A stretch of DNA of 64,000 bases from Desulforhopalus sp. IMCC35007 (GCF_005116575.1 NZ_SWCN01000004.1:248001-312000); one strand, 5' to 3'; numbered from the stretch's first letter, positions 27,176 through 37,020 are shown. The notes: generated from the sequence alone by a model not told the origin. Program-made: numbers and translations.

Positions 27176-28400
27176 TTTTTATAATCAGACAGGTGTTTAC
27201 CCCGCCAAAGGCAAAATTCTGGATGGCGGCTATTTTGGTCTCTGTTTCCGTCAGTCCCGGAGTATGCCTGAGCATATCGCAACGTTTATCAACATTATCG
27301 AGATTGAGGGTGGGAGCGATAAAACCCTGCTCCATCATGTACAGGGACAAAATGGTCTCTATCACCCCGCAGGTTCCCATGGTGTGTCCCATATAGCTTT
27401 TCAGCCCGGTTACAAGCGGCCCCTTACCATATACTGCAGCAATGGCCTGGGACTCGATGACATCCCCCATTTTTGTGGCGGTGGCATGGGCACTGACAAA
27501 ATCAACATCAGCCGGATTCATCTCTGCATCAGCCAGGGCAAGGCGCAGGGTTGCCGTAATCCCATCAAGGTTTGGCAGGATCAGATCACCACCATTATTG
27601 TTACAGGCAAAGCCGAGAACTTCTCCCAGAATCTCCGCCCCCCTCTTTTTAGCAGATTCATATTCCTCAAGCAGGACAGCTCCACCGCCCTCACCCACCA
27701 CCAGACCATCCCTATTGGCATCAAAAGGCCGGGGAGTACACTCTGGCGTTGTATTATAATTCACAGAACAGGCAAGGAGGTTGTCAAAGACCGCGACGGT
27801 GGTTGTATCATACTCATCCGCCCCGCCGCAGATCATGGCATCCTGCATGCCGTATTTAATCGATTCATATCCATAGCCGATGGACTGGCTGCTGGTGGTA
27901 CAGGCGGTGGATGAAGCGATAATTCGTCCGGTGATTCCAAACATGCGGCTGATGTTCACCGCCGTTGTGTGAACCATGGAGCGCAGATAATCCACCGCAC
28001 CGATGGAAGAAAATTTTGAATCAAGATCACTGAAAAATGTCTTGTAGATCTCTCGCTGAACCGTTGGGCTGCCATGGGTTGAGCCAAAGGCCACACCAAG
28101 GCGACCGGAGGTGATAAACTCCTCACTCAGACCAGATCGTTCCAGAACATCTTTCGCCACCTGGCAGGCATAATAGGCAACGGGTCCCATGGTTTTACGA
28201 TATTGCCGTTTAAAGTCGTAATTAATGGGGTAATCCACCGTCCCAAAAACACGGGAATGTATGTGCTTTGACAAGAGCCCGTCATCGCGCAATACCCCCA
28301 CCCCGGACTTGCCTTTTTTAAGGCTTTCTATGATATCGTTTTTGTCGTAGCCGATGGGAGTGATGGCCGAACAGGCAGTGATAACAACGCGTCGTTTCAT
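27153..28400 (-). CDS. FabF-type beta-ketoacyl-ACP synthase (KS C)
   Basis: 415 residues. Triad complete: Cys167 in SSTACTTSSQ, His305 in SAHATATKMGD, His339 in KSYMGHTMGT. The SAHATAT sequence differs from the canonical AHGTST, as in KS B, so both may belong to one specialised clade. It is preceded by ACP 3 (18-base gap), followed by PlsC and the B12 radical SAM gene, all on one transcript. Confidence 0.92.
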   Translation of the reverse strand: MKRRVVITACSAITPIGYDKNDIIESLKKGKSGVGVLRDDGLLSKHIHSRVFGTVDYPINYDFKRQYRKTMGPVAYYACQVAKDVLERSGLSEEFITSGRLGVAFGSTHGSPTVQREIYKTFFSDLDSKFSSIGAVDYLRSMVHTTAVNISRMFGITGRIIASSTACTTSSQSIGYGYESIKYGMQDAMICGGADEYDTTTVAVFDNLLACSVNYNTTPECTPRPFDANRDGLVVGEGGGAVLLEEYESAKKRGAEILGEVLGFACNNNGGDLILPNLDGITATLRLALADAEMNPADVDFVSAHATATKMGDVIESQAIAAVYGKGPLVTGLKSYMGHTMGTCGVIETILSLYMMEQGFIAPTLNLDNVDKRCDMLRHTPGLTETETKIAAIQNFAFGGVNTCLIIKNGRDAVQ

Positions 28401-28418
28401 GAAGTAAATCCTGCCAGG

Positions 28419-28676
28419 CTACTTGGTTCGAGATTGTTGAATTGCTTCCACATAGTCAAGAATATCATTGATCGTTCTGATCCCCATAGCTTTTTCCTTT
28501 TCTTCTCTGGTAAAGGAAAATCCGAGAATCAGTTCAATTTTACCCAGCAACTCAATGGCATCAATGCTGTCAAAACCATGATCATCCCGAAGGTTATCCT
28601 CAAGGCCCGGCTCTTCAAATTCAAAATCGTCAACAAGAATTGCTAATATTTTATCTTTAAATTCGTCTCTAGTCAT
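28419..28676 (-). CDS. Acyl carrier protein (ACP 3 of 4)
   Basis: 85 residues, phosphopantetheine Ser37 in HGFDSIDAIELLG. It heads the run ACP - KS C - PlsC - B12 radical SAM - SPASM-like radical SAM. A candidate promoter lies 62-89 bases upstream. The four ACPs of the cluster differ clearly in sequence, so each may address different partner enzymes. Confidence 0.92.
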   Translation of the reverse strand: MTRDEFKDKILAILVDDFEFEEPGLEDNLRDDHGFDSIDAIELLGKIELILGFSFTREEKEKAMGIRTINDILDYVEAIQQSRTK

Positions 28677-28737
28677 ATCGGTTATATTGGCCCAAAAAGA
28701 TCCTAAGAAAAATGTTATATTTTACGATTGAACGCCG

Positions 28738-28765
28738 ATACTACACAGTTTTACTCTAATTTCAA
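28738..28765 (-). promoter_or_regulatory. Candidate promoter for the ACP 3 operon
   Basis: On the minus strand TTGAAA (28760-28765) and TAGTAT (28738-28743) are separated by 16 bases, a fair match to a sigma-70-type -35/-10 pair. It lies in the only sizeable gap (28677-28905) between the LpxL-like gene and ACP 3. Prediction by eye only. Confidence 0.3.
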
Positions 28766-28905
28766 AAGGAATAATTGAAGCGGTGCCACTCCCCTTCCCG
28801 CAAGAAGGCCTGAGGCTGTCGCAGGGTGAAATACCTCAAAACTCCTTCGACCAGACATCGTTCATCATAGGATGAATTGATCCAATAGCAAGCAACATGA
28901 AGGTG

Positions 28906-29787
28906 TTAAGAATTTTGTGGGAATATAAACTGATCAAAATGATACCACTCAAAAGGATGCTGTTGCAGTGACTGTTCCAGAAGATCGGCATATTGCTGGG
29001 CGGCGTCTGCGATCACATTTTCTCTATCCCTGCGAGACGCGGACGGGATAGAGATAGGGTCTGACAAGGTGAAACGATAGCTGTTTTTACCGGTACGAAA
29101 GGCAAAAAATACCAGGAGCGGCGCACCTGAAACCAGAGAGAAAATAAACGGCGACTCGGGCAGGTACGCGTCATGCCCCAAAAACCTGACACGAACCCTG
29201 CGTTGATCACTACGCCAGACAATATCACCCGCCATGGAGACAAGGCCACCTTTTTGCAAAAATCGGATACCTTCTATGGCCGTAAACGGAGAATTGTTTT
29301 GCTGGTCTGCACCGATTATGGTTACTCCGGAGTTGCGCAGATCATTTTTTTGCATCCGCTCCACTCCCTCCTTTTCCTTTACTCCCATGTACAGCAGAAG
29401 CTCAAGATCCTCTCGCTGCTGCTTTAACAGGGTCGCAGCCATTTCCCAGTTACCAAGATGAGACATGAGAAGAATCGCTCCCTCCCGGCCAATAACTGTT
29501 TCCAGATTTTCCCATCCCTCGGAGACAAAGGTCGCCGATTTTGCTTGCCCTGCCAGGAACCGGTCAAAATGAATCGTGGTGAAATTTTGATATTGTTTAA
29601 AAGTACACCAGAGATGATACAGTGCCCCCCGCTCGGGATACAGTGCACCATAGAAACTTCGACTTATGGGAACACGCCTGGAAAAGATAAAATATCCCGC
29701 TGCAATAATCCGGGAGACGAGGACAAAGAACCAGGAACCACAGAGGCCGGAAATTCGGTTCAACAGCTTGTACCAAAAACCGTTCAT
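28906..29787 (-). CDS. LpxL/HtrB-like lauroyl/myristoyl acyltransferase family protein
   Basis: 293 residues. N-terminal membrane-associated helix (about 15-36), then the HxxxxE motif SHLGNWEMA (His110, Glu115) of the lipid A late acyltransferases and a later GDIVWRSDQRRV stretch. It transfers acyl chains from ACP to a hydroxyl of a lipid. In APE clusters a glycosyltransferase and an acyltransferase of this group are often fused. Here they are separate but joined by an ATGA overlap. It probably puts the cluster acyl chain on a glycolipid. Confidence 0.87.
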   Translation of the reverse strand: MNGFWYKLLNRISGLCGSWFFVLVSRIIAAGYFIFSRRVPISRSFYGALYPERGALYHLWCTFKQYQNFTTIHFDRFLAGQAKSATFVSEGWENLETVIGREGAILLMSHLGNWEMAATLLKQQREDLELLLYMGVKEKEGVERMQKNDLRNSGVTIIGADQQNNSPFTAIEGIRFLQKGGLVSMAGDIVWRSDQRRVRVRFLGHDAYLPESPFIFSLVSGAPLLVFFAFRTGKNSYRFTLSDPISIPSASRRDRENVIADAAQQYADLLEQSLQQHPFEWYHFDQFIFPQNS

Positions 29788-30488
29788 AAGCCAAAAATCC
29801 TGAAGATCCGTGCAAAAATCAACCTGCTAAAGCAGACCGAATTCCGCCAGAAATCGAGCCAGGGTCGAAAATGACTCACCCGTTCTCCCCTTGCCTGATA
29901 GATGACCGACACCGGAGCTTCCCTTGTTGTAATACCCTGCTGTCTGGCTTTAACCAATATTTCCACTTCAAACTGGTAGCGCCTGGCTTTCACTCCAAGA
30001 TTCAATACTTCTGGTAGTGGATACATTCTGAACCCGGATTGCGAATCATCAACCAGCGGTCCACCGGCTGCCCATACCCAGAAGTTCGAAAATTTGCGGC
30101 CGAATCTACTGGTCCAGGGTACGTTGACTGCACCATCCATTCCCTGCCGTTTGCCAATGACGATACAACGTTTTCCATCGTTTACTGCCCGGAGCAGGTT
30201 CCCCACATCCACAGGATTATGCTGACCGTCCCCATCAATTGTGATTGCCCAGTCACATTGTTTTTTCGCAGCTGCAGCAAAGCCTGTGAGAATGGCAGCA
30301 CCCTTGCCCTGGTTCACGGAGTGACGCAGACAGGTAATTCCATCCACCGTCTCAAGCACCTGGCCGGTGGAATCCGTTGAGCCATCATCAACCACAAAAA
30401 CAGGATACCCAAGCGAAAGAGATCTGCAAATAACATCTCTGACCTGCTCGCCATGGTTATAAACCGGTATTATAATAGCGGGTCTCAT
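29784..30488 (-). CDS. Family 2 glycosyltransferase (dolichol-phosphate-mannose-synthase-like)
   Basis: 234 residues. GT-A fold: IIPVYNHGEQ at the start, FVVDDGSTDSTG, then TIDGDGQHNP as the DxD-type metal site, and an SGFRMYPL motif of the DPM/DolP group. It transfers a sugar from a nucleotide donor at the cytoplasmic face. Its stop overlaps the LpxL-like start and its start overlaps the stop of the DhaL-DegV gene (ATGA at both ends). This matches the GT/acyltransferase pair of APE clusters. Confidence 0.9.
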   Translation of the reverse strand: MRPAIIIPVYNHGEQVRDVICRSLSLGYPVFVVDDGSTDSTGQVLETVDGITCLRHSVNQGKGAAILTGFAAAAKKQCDWAITIDGDGQHNPVDVGNLLRAVNDGKRCIVIGKRQGMDGAVNVPWTSRFGRKFSNFWVWAAGGPLVDDSQSGFRMYPLPEVLNLGVKARRYQFEVEILVKARQQGITTREAPVSVIYQARGERVSHFRPWLDFWRNSVCFSRLIFARIFRIFGL

Positions 30489-32224
30489 CTGTAATCCTGA
30501 AGGTTACCGTTTTCGTTTGTGGTGGAACAGTAGGCCATCGACCATGTCCCCGGCCCCATGTGAACACCTGAGGTAAGCGACAGCGGGCTAAGGAGGATTT
30601 CCGCCTGGGACAGTAGCGATTTGACCTTCTCCAAGACGACTCCTGACACCCATTCCTTATTATCAGAGTATTGCAGCATAATAACCGGCGCGTCCTCCGA
30701 ACCAAAGCGTTCAGCCAGTTTTTCCAGGGCAAAGGCGAGCTGTCCCTTTCTACTGTGCACAACACCAACTTTTCGCACCCCAGCTTCGGTTGGACTGATA
30801 ACCGGCTTCATGGACAATAAGTCCCCGAAAAAACCACTTGCCCTGGAGACCCGGCCCCCGGCAACCAGATACTTCAGCTCATCTATGAAGACCAGCTCAA
30901 TACAGTCAGCAATTGCTTTTTTGGCAAAAGCGACCACCTCTTCAGGGTTTGTCGTATTTTTTGCACTTCTGGCGGTGAGTAGAGAAATGAGACCCAGTCG
31001 GCCTGAAGCAGCTCCGGTATCGATTACCATCAACAAATTATCCGGATCATTGTCTTTCTTCCAGGCCATGACGGTCTCAAAGTTACCGGTAAAGGCCGAG
31101 CCGACAACGAGATACAAGGAACGGCCGAACTGCTGGCAAATACTCTCATAGTGCTGGTGTCTCTCAAAGGTTGCGGCCTGGGCTGTGGTTATTTTTGTCC
31201 CCTGGCGCATCAAGTCGTAGAGTTGTGCCGCGTCGTGGAGACTCTCGGGCCTTGAGGTGTCACCGACAATGATATAGCTGTCGAGCAGGGTGATACCATT
31301 CTTCTGGGCCGTTTCCCTTGTGATAGAGCCGGCAGCATCGGTTACGATATGCAGAGCGGCCGCTTCCCCTGATGTTAAAGCGCGCAGTTGCGTCCCCTGG
31401 TCGATTTCTTCGGCGGACCAATGGAGGATATCACCAAACATTCCCAGTTGTCCCCGTAACAGTGTTGGATCCGGGGTATGCATGTGTACCTTGAGCCTGG
31501 CCTCATCTTCCACGACCACCACACTCTCTCCCAGTTCAGCAATACTGGATTTCAAAGAAGCATGCTCCTCATCCGGCTCAATGATCAGGTCAACACAATA
31601 GCAGTCAGTAGTCTGGGGGTAAAAAGAGCTGTTGATGGTAAGATTTCCAGCAAAAAGATTCAAAATAGATTCAGGTTTACCTTTTTGACCGGTAAGATGC
31701 CTGAAGAAACCCTCAAAATAGACATACATGGCCAGGGCTCCGGAATCCACAACCCCAGCCTCCTCAAGCTCTGGAAGGAGCCGGGTTGTATTCTGAACGG
31801 CTTCCTGAAGTTGAAGACACAGAGGGCTATAGATGGCATCTAACTCAACCCGGGACTGTAGCTCCTGAGCGAGACTGTCAAACACGGTGAGCATCGTCCC
31901 CTCCCGGGGGCTGGCGATCGCCTGCCTGGCCTTCTCATTTCCAGATGCAGCCTTTTCTGCAAGCTCAGAATAACTGTTGACCTGACAAAATTCCTGAAAA
32001 AAAGCCGCCGCAATATTACCGGAATTTCCAGTGGCTGACCGGGCCAGCAGGTCTATGCTCGCCTTGCTCTCCCTGCCACTGTCACGAAGCGGTGCCAGGC
32101 TGATGCGCAGGTTCGTTCCCGTATCGCTATCGGCTACGGGAAAAACATTAATCTGGTCAAGAAGATCGGACCAGGCAGAAAGACAGGCATACCCTGCTGC
32201 AAAACTCAGCCTCAAATCAGTCAT
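30485..32224 (-). CDS. Fused fatty acid kinase: DhaL/FakA-like domain plus DegV/FakB domain
   Basis: 579 residues. Residues ~1-175: DhaL nucleotide-binding domain (INVFPVADSDTGTNLR, metal-binding Asp residues, and SATGNSGNI). Residues ~190-285: FakA C-terminal-type domain ending in LKVHMHTPDP. Residues ~292-579: DegV/FakB fatty-acid-binding domain (HIVTDAAGSIT ... VHMGPGTWSMAYC). In Firmicutes FakA and FakB are separate and together make acyl-phosphate from free fatty acid. Here kinase and carrier are one chain, shorter than FakA plus FakB. It overlaps the AMP-ligase and GT2 genes by four bases each. It probably activates or salvages a fatty acid for the cluster. Confidence 0.87.
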   Translation of the reverse strand: MTDLRLSFAAGYACLSAWSDLLDQINVFPVADSDTGTNLRISLAPLRDSGRESKASIDLLARSATGNSGNIAAAFFQEFCQVNSYSELAEKAASGNEKARQAIASPREGTMLTVFDSLAQELQSRVELDAIYSPLCLQLQEAVQNTTRLLPELEEAGVVDSGALAMYVYFEGFFRHLTGQKGKPESILNLFAGNLTINSSFYPQTTDCYCVDLIIEPDEEHASLKSSIAELGESVVVVEDEARLKVHMHTPDPTLLRGQLGMFGDILHWSAEEIDQGTQLRALTSGEAAALHIVTDAAGSITRETAQKNGITLLDSYIIVGDTSRPESLHDAAQLYDLMRQGTKITTAQAATFERHQHYESICQQFGRSLYLVVGSAFTGNFETVMAWKKDNDPDNLLMVIDTGAASGRLGLISLLTARSAKNTTNPEEVVAFAKKAIADCIELVFIDELKYLVAGGRVSRASGFFGDLLSMKPVISPTEAGVRKVGVVHSRKGQLAFALEKLAERFGSEDAPVIMLQYSDNKEWVSGVVLEKVKSLLSQAEILLSPLSLTSGVHMGPGTWSMAYCSTTNENGNLQDYR

Positions 32225-33594
32225 CTTTTCAAAAGCCTGGTGATGGCAAGTCGGTCATATTTACCATTACTTTTCATGGGAATCTGGTCCACTATCTTTA
32301 TGCACCGAGGCAGGGCATATGGCTCCAGTGTTTCAGCCAGATTTTTTCTGATGAGCTCCACATCAACATTGTCGCCCTGAAGCAAAACGCCAATCAGATT
32401 TTCGCGGCCACCAGTCTCCGGCAGGGCCATTACCATGCAATCAGTAACCCCTGATATATTTTTAACAAGCAGTCGAATTTCTTCAAGATCCACTCGTTTT
32501 CCACCCACCTTGGTTACGGTATCAGCCCGGCCCTTTAAAGAAAATTCATTCGTTCCAAGGGTCTCCACCCTGTCGCTGGCCCTGAAATATCCATTTTCGT
32601 CAAGGGGGAGGTCCGTTGAGATGTACGCCGAACGTACCGCCAAACGCCCCTCTATAATTTTCCAGTCAATGGTCGGAAAGGGGGTGAAACCTTCTTCTCC
32701 CTGCCCCCTGTTTCTGGTGGCAATACCACCGGTTTCGGTGGAACCGTACACCTCCACAATACCCTTTCTATTTCTCCTGCAAAAGGCCTCATTATCAGCT
32801 TTATCTAACATACCGGCAGATGAGAAGGCGAGGCGCAGAGACCTATGTAGCTCTGCCTCCCCCAGAACTCGGTAATGGGCTGGAACACTTGCCAGGATGG
32901 TAATCTGGTTTTCTTTGGCGAGCCGGGCAATTTCACTGGGAAAGGATGGCGTCTCATCAATCACAGTCGCAGAAGAGACAAGAGGCAGCACAACAGAAAA
33001 AAGAAGGCCATAAATATGATAAGCGGGGATCGTGGCCATAATACAGTCTTTTTCAGTCACAGAATAACGTCTTGCATGGAAAAAACCTTCACTGAAAATA
33101 TTTTCCCTTGTTTTCGTCCAAACTTGTGGCGTACCAGTGGACCCACCGGTGAAGATTTTCAGCAGTTCAGTGCTGGGAGCGGATTGATGAATCGGCAGCT
33201 CTGCAGCAGTCCCGGTAGCCTCTGGACAGATTACCTGTACCCCTTTAGGAAAATCTCTCTTCGTATCAGAAATAGCGGTTGTAAAACCGGCGGATTGCTG
33301 CATCCTAGCCAGAGCCTGCGCTGAAAAAGCATAGGGTAAAAGAAGACTTGGCCCCCCGGCAAGCGAGGCTAAAAGAGCTGCAGCGATGATCGCCTTATTA
33401 TCCGTTGCAAGACAGACCGCTGCACCCCGGTGCTCTGACCCTGCCAGCTGGGCTCGCAGGGAGGCTGCCATGGAATACACCACGGCAAAGCTTACTCCAG
33501 TAGCAGCACGAACAAATTCTTTGTCCGGATGCTCAGGCCCTTTCAGGAGGTTGTCTATGGCCTTATGTATATCTATGGCAAAATCAGCGCTCAT
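32221..33594 (-). CDS. AMP-dependent acyl/aryl acid ligase (ANL family)
   Basis: 457 residues. A3 phosphate loop FTGGSTGTPQVWTKT (about 150), A5 VYGSTETGG (about 283), A8-like ASDRVETLG, and a C-terminal Lys in PMKSNGKYDRLA (A10). The expected residues for adenylation and thiolation are there. It is shorter than most acyl-CoA ligases (~500-550), as are the APE/flexirubin ligases that load the starter acid on an ACP. The substrate cannot be read from sequence. It overlaps both neighbours in a tight operon. Confidence 0.88.
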   Translation of the reverse strand: MSADFAIDIHKAIDNLLKGPEHPDKEFVRAATGVSFAVVYSMAASLRAQLAGSEHRGAAVCLATDNKAIIAAALLASLAGGPSLLLPYAFSAQALARMQQSAGFTTAISDTKRDFPKGVQVICPEATGTAAELPIHQSAPSTELLKIFTGGSTGTPQVWTKTRENIFSEGFFHARRYSVTEKDCIMATIPAYHIYGLLFSVVLPLVSSATVIDETPSFPSEIARLAKENQITILASVPAHYRVLGEAELHRSLRLAFSSAGMLDKADNEAFCRRNRKGIVEVYGSTETGGIATRNRGQGEEGFTPFPTIDWKIIEGRLAVRSAYISTDLPLDENGYFRASDRVETLGTNEFSLKGRADTVTKVGGKRVDLEEIRLLVKNISGVTDCMVMALPETGGRENLIGVLLQGDNVDVELIRKNLAETLEPYALPRCIKIVDQIPMKSNGKYDRLAITRLLKR

Positions 33595-34861
33595 CTTCCC
33601 TGGTTACCGTCCTGCCAAAAGATTGGCCGCTCAACTCCCTGTCACGGGGCTTAAAGGTGTTGTCCGCCATTTCTTTTTTTACGACCTGTTGAAACAATTT
33701 GGCCATTTTTATCGACTGGGGTTCGTCCTGATAGAAGGTATTCCAGGCGTAGTCGAGCAGTTCCTGAAGTTTTCCCGGGCTCATATTCTTAGGCTGATAG
33801 ACAACCTGATCCGCTGAGAAATCATCCCAGTTTTTGGATAGAATCCGGTTCTGTTTATTCAGCTCATCGTAGGCCCTGGTGTGAGGAAATGGAGTCAGCA
33901 CTGTAAATTCGGCAAGATCGAGTTCTATTTCAAGCAAAAAGTCAATAAGACGCTTGATATCATCTTCCGTGTGACTGTCCAGGCCAAGAAGAATGGTACC
34001 TTCCACCCCGATACCATAGTCGTGATAGCGTTTAATCCGCTCTTTAATATAATCCGAGGTGTCAAAAACCGCCTGATAGACATACCAGGCCCCTGCCTGG
34101 GCTGCCAGATCAAGGACCTCCGGCTTATCTTCTATTGGATGTGAGCACCACTTTTTTTTCAGGGGAATCATCTCCCGAAACAGGTCCATCTCCCACTTTG
34201 TGTCCTGGGCCAGGGAGTTGTCGACAATAAAGAGCCTGTTATTATCGATACCGGCAATCTCGGCTACAGCCTTGTCGATCGGCCGAGGTCGAAACACTCT
34301 GCCCCCGAGATACGATACGGCACAGGGATAACAGTTAAAACGACAGCCGCGCGAGGCATGCACCAGATCGACCATCTGCACGCCTTTATAATTGTAGAGT
34401 TTACGGTCAAGGATATCCCGTCTTGCTGGACCAACAAGTGCAATATCCGGCCTGTCGTTGATAAAATCATAACAGTGCTGCAGGCGACCCTTTCGAAAAT
34501 CGTCCAGAACCTGTTCCATCCGTCCTTCCGCCTCACCAAGAAAAACGGCGTCTGCATGTTCCATGGTTTCCTCGGCGTGGAGCATGGAAGCAATCCCACC
34601 GAAGATAACGTTAATACCTTTTTCCCGATATCTGTCGGCAATCTCCCAGCCTCTCTTGACCTGAACGGTCAGCATCATGGAGATACCGACAAAGTCCACC
34701 GCCTCGTCAAAATCTATCTCCTGCAGATTCTCGTCGACAAAATCAATATCGACATAATCGGGCAGGGTCGCGGCAAAGACCACCGGTCCATGGGGAGGGA
34801 GGTGAAACTCTGTCTGGCGGTCCAGCTTGGCCCATTTGGGGTATATCAGTTTAAATTTCAT
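33584..34861 (-). CDS. B12-binding-domain radical SAM enzyme (2 of 4)
   Basis: 425 residues. N-terminal cobalamin-fold (KFKLIYPKWA, DFVGISMMLT, NVIFGGIASML). Radical SAM motif with Cys173, Cys177 and Cys180 in SRGCRFNCYPC. C-terminal extension ~370-425. It is the first enzyme after the DUF3261 lipoprotein (ATG/TAA overlap) and is followed with overlap by the AMP-ligase. It resembles the uncharacterised B12 radical SAM enzymes of lipid clusters; reaction unknown. Confidence 0.9.
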   Translation of the reverse strand: MKFKLIYPKWAKLDRQTEFHLPPHGPVVFAATLPDYVDIDFVDENLQEIDFDEAVDFVGISMMLTVQVKRGWEIADRYREKGINVIFGGIASMLHAEETMEHADAVFLGEAEGRMEQVLDDFRKGRLQHCYDFINDRPDIALVGPARRDILDRKLYNYKGVQMVDLVHASRGCRFNCYPCAVSYLGGRVFRPRPIDKAVAEIAGIDNNRLFIVDNSLAQDTKWEMDLFREMIPLKKKWCSHPIEDKPEVLDLAAQAGAWYVYQAVFDTSDYIKERIKRYHDYGIGVEGTILLGLDSHTEDDIKRLIDFLLEIELDLAEFTVLTPFPHTRAYDELNKQNRILSKNWDDFSADQVVYQPKNMSPGKLQELLDYAWNTFYQDEPQSIKMAKLFQQVVKKEMADNTFKPRDRELSGQSFGRTVTREDER

Positions 34862-35529
34862 TTAATATTATCAGCGGTTATCAAGGTCATTTTCAGGGTA
34901 TAGCCGGTCTGGCCGTAGGTTTTCAGCTCAAGGTAATCTGGTATCAGGCTGGGTCCTTTTTTCTTACAGGATTGCCCGATAATAGAACGATTCATTTTCA
35001 GCTCGGGAGTATAGCTTTTTATCTGCCAGCAGCCATCCACATCCGGCAGTACATCAACGATCCCAACCCCTTCGTCAATGTACCGACACACAGGCATTGT
35101 ACCGACACGCCCTGCCTTCATGCTGCCTGCGGGCGGCTCAAAGATAGCTCGCAGATCCTCTCGCAGACCTGCAGCAAAGTTTGCACTGTCAAAGGGCGGG
35201 ATGGCTCGCTTAACATCCATGCCCCCATTGGGGTGAAAATTCGCTTCAAACAGGGTCAGTCCTTCCACCGTTACCAGGGCGCAAAAAATATCCTTTCCAT
35301 CAAGACTGGTCACTCCTATAACGGGAGTACCGGTTTTACTGCCCATGACAAAATCAATGGCGTGACTAAACTGCCATTTTCCTTGAGGGAAAACAGTCGC
35401 GCAGTTTTCTTCAAACGGTCCATCTGTGCCTGCGGTCAGTTCAGGCAGGGGGGAATAGGGCCCTGTTGTGCAGGAGACAAGGCAAAACAGAAAGGCGGAT
35501 AGATAGAGAAACTGCTTCATTTGTGTCAA
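34858..35529 (-). CDS. DUF3261-type outer-membrane lipoprotein
   Basis: 223 residues. Signal peptide with lipobox LVSC at about 18-21 (FLYLSAFLFCLVSCTTGP), so a lipoprotein. The body is beta-rich and fits DUF3261, a family I know from aryl polyene clusters next to LolA. It probably takes part in inserting or anchoring the product in the outer membrane. Overlaps the radical SAM gene downstream; a 140-base gap separates it from lolA. Confidence 0.75.
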   Translation of the reverse strand: MTQMKQFLYLSAFLFCLVSCTTGPYSPLPELTAGTDGPFEENCATVFPQGKWQFSHAIDFVMGSKTGTPVIGVTSLDGKDIFCALVTVEGLTLFEANFHPNGGMDVKRAIPPFDSANFAAGLREDLRAIFEPPAGSMKAGRVGTMPVCRYIDEGVGIVDVLPDVDGCWQIKSYTPELKMNRSIIGQSCKKKGPSLIPDYLELKTYGQTGYTLKMTLITADNIK

Positions 35530-35669
35530 TCTTTTAAAACCTTCTGCTTTGTGAGAGATGATAAAAAGCTCTCTCTTTAAATCATGTAGCTTTCACCGCT
35601 CTAGTGGTTCCGCCTGCTCATCCCAAGAATAGTGAACCTTGCTCCAAAGATGCAGGCCCAAAAAAACCA

Positions 35670-36260
35670 TTATTTTTCTGTAAATACGGCAGCAGAAATA
35701 TCCTGATTTAAAACCGGGTTTTGAAAAATCATTGAAGTATACGACTCAGGACCTTCATAAATAATGACCCCATCAAGAATTCCTTTATGGTCAGCAAGCT
35801 TGAGTTCAATCTTGCTGATCAAACCGGCAAGAGCCTGATCTTTTGGAGTAAGCAGGACAGTGTGCTCATCAACCTCAGATACACGAAAAATATCGTTATC
35901 TGTAAAACGGCCATCAAGCCAGCTACTGATCTGGCCCAGCACCACCTGCATGGAATCAAGTCCCAGCCCTTTATCTTCCACAAGCTGACCATCCCGTTCA
36001 ACAAATTTTCGTATCCTGCCGCCATACATGAGCAGGACAGATGCAACAGGAGTCTTATACTCCCAACGCAGGGAACCAGGAGCCTGGAAGGTAAAAGTCC
36101 CCGTGGAGACAAGAGGCCGGGCAAGAATTTTCAGGTGTTTTTCCTGGACGAACCCTGCCTGAATGGACTGAATGTGAATCGGTTCCTGAACAGCGGCCGG
36201 GCAGGATGAAACGAGGACAATGAACAATAACAGGGTGTTCAACAACGGCTGAAACTTCAT
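35670..36260 (-). CDS. LolA-like periplasmic outer-membrane carrier protein
   Basis: 196 residues with an N-terminal signal peptide (core LLNTLLLFIVLVSSCP). QAGFVQEKHLKILARPLVSTGTF and PGSLRWEY match the LolA fold that binds lipids in a hydrophobic cavity. APE clusters carry such a dedicated LolA homologue. With MMPL exporter and DUF3261 lipoprotein it forms a plausible route from inner to outer membrane. Its start overlaps the stop of fabG (TAATG). Confidence 0.85.
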   Translation of the reverse strand: MKFQPLLNTLLLFIVLVSSCPAAVQEPIHIQSIQAGFVQEKHLKILARPLVSTGTFTFQAPGSLRWEYKTPVASVLLMYGGRIRKFVERDGQLVEDKGLGLDSMQVVLGQISSWLDGRFTDNDIFRVSEVDEHTVLLTPKDQALAGLISKIELKLADHKGILDGVIIYEGPESYTSMIFQNPVLNQDISAAVFTEK

Positions 36261-37015
36261 TAAAACATTCCACCGTTGACTGAAATAACCTGGCCAGTCA
36301 CGTAGGAAGCCGCATCGGAACAGAGAAAGCCCACCACCTTGGCAACCTCTTCCGGCTGGCCGATCCGGGCCATGGGAATCATCGCCTTGAGCTCAGCCTT
36401 TGGAGCCTTGGCAATCATGTCTGTTTCAATCAGGCCCGGAGCCACAACGTTGACCCGGATGCCCAGTCGGCCCACTTCTGAGGCAACAACCTTACTGGCT
36501 GCATTCAAACCAGCCTTGGCGGCTGAATAGTTTGCCTGTCCACGGTTAACCATCAGAGAACTGGCCGAGGAAATTGAAACGATGGCCCCTTTTCGCCTGC
36601 GGACCATTTGCTCAATAACCGGCCGGGTCATATTGTAAAAACCATTCAGGCTGGTATCTATTACGGACTGCCAGCTGTTCTGAGACATCATCATAAACAG
36701 GCCATCTGCGACAATCCCTGCATTATTGATCAGGATATCAATACCGCCAAGTCGCCTGGCGATATCATCAACCACCTTCTCCGCAACCTGTCCGTCCCGG
36801 ACATCGAACTGATAAACCTCGCCACAGCCGCCAGCCGCTTCAACCAGACGAAGCGTCTCTTCAGCCCCAGCCTTATCAGCCATATAGTTAATGACAGTAT
36901 AACAGCCACATCCTGCCAACTCGATGCAGATGGCCCTGCCGATCCCTTTACTGCCACCGGTTACGATGGCAATTTTCTTTTCTGTTTCTGTGTTCTTTTC
37001 GTTTTCAACTGTCAT
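36260..37015 (-). CDS. FabG-type 3-oxoacyl-ACP reductase
   Basis: 251 residues starting at 37015, five bases after the stop of the dehydratase gene; the longer frame would overlap that gene. SDR fold: [12 protein letters not shown] (NADPH binding), NNAGIV, catalytic Ser in [10 protein letters not shown] and YSAAK (Tyr-x3-Lys), C-terminal [12 protein letters not shown]. It reduces 3-ketoacyl-ACP to 3-hydroxyacyl-ACP. It is the only ketoreductase in the cluster, so it likely serves all ketosynthases there. Confidence 0.94.
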   Translation of the reverse strand: MTVENEKNTETEKKIAIVTGGSKGIGRAICIELAGCGCYTVINYMADKAGAEETLRLVEAAGGCGEVYQFDVRDGQVAEKVVDDIARRLGGIDILINNAGIVADGLFMMMSQNSWQSVIDTSLNGFYNMTRPVIEQMVRRRKGAIVSISSASSLMVNRGQANYSAAKAGLNAASKVVASEVGRLGIRVNVVAPGLIETDMIAKAPKAELKAMIPMARIGQPEEVAKVVGFLCSDAASYVTGQVISVNGGMF

Positions 37016-37020
37016 TTCTA

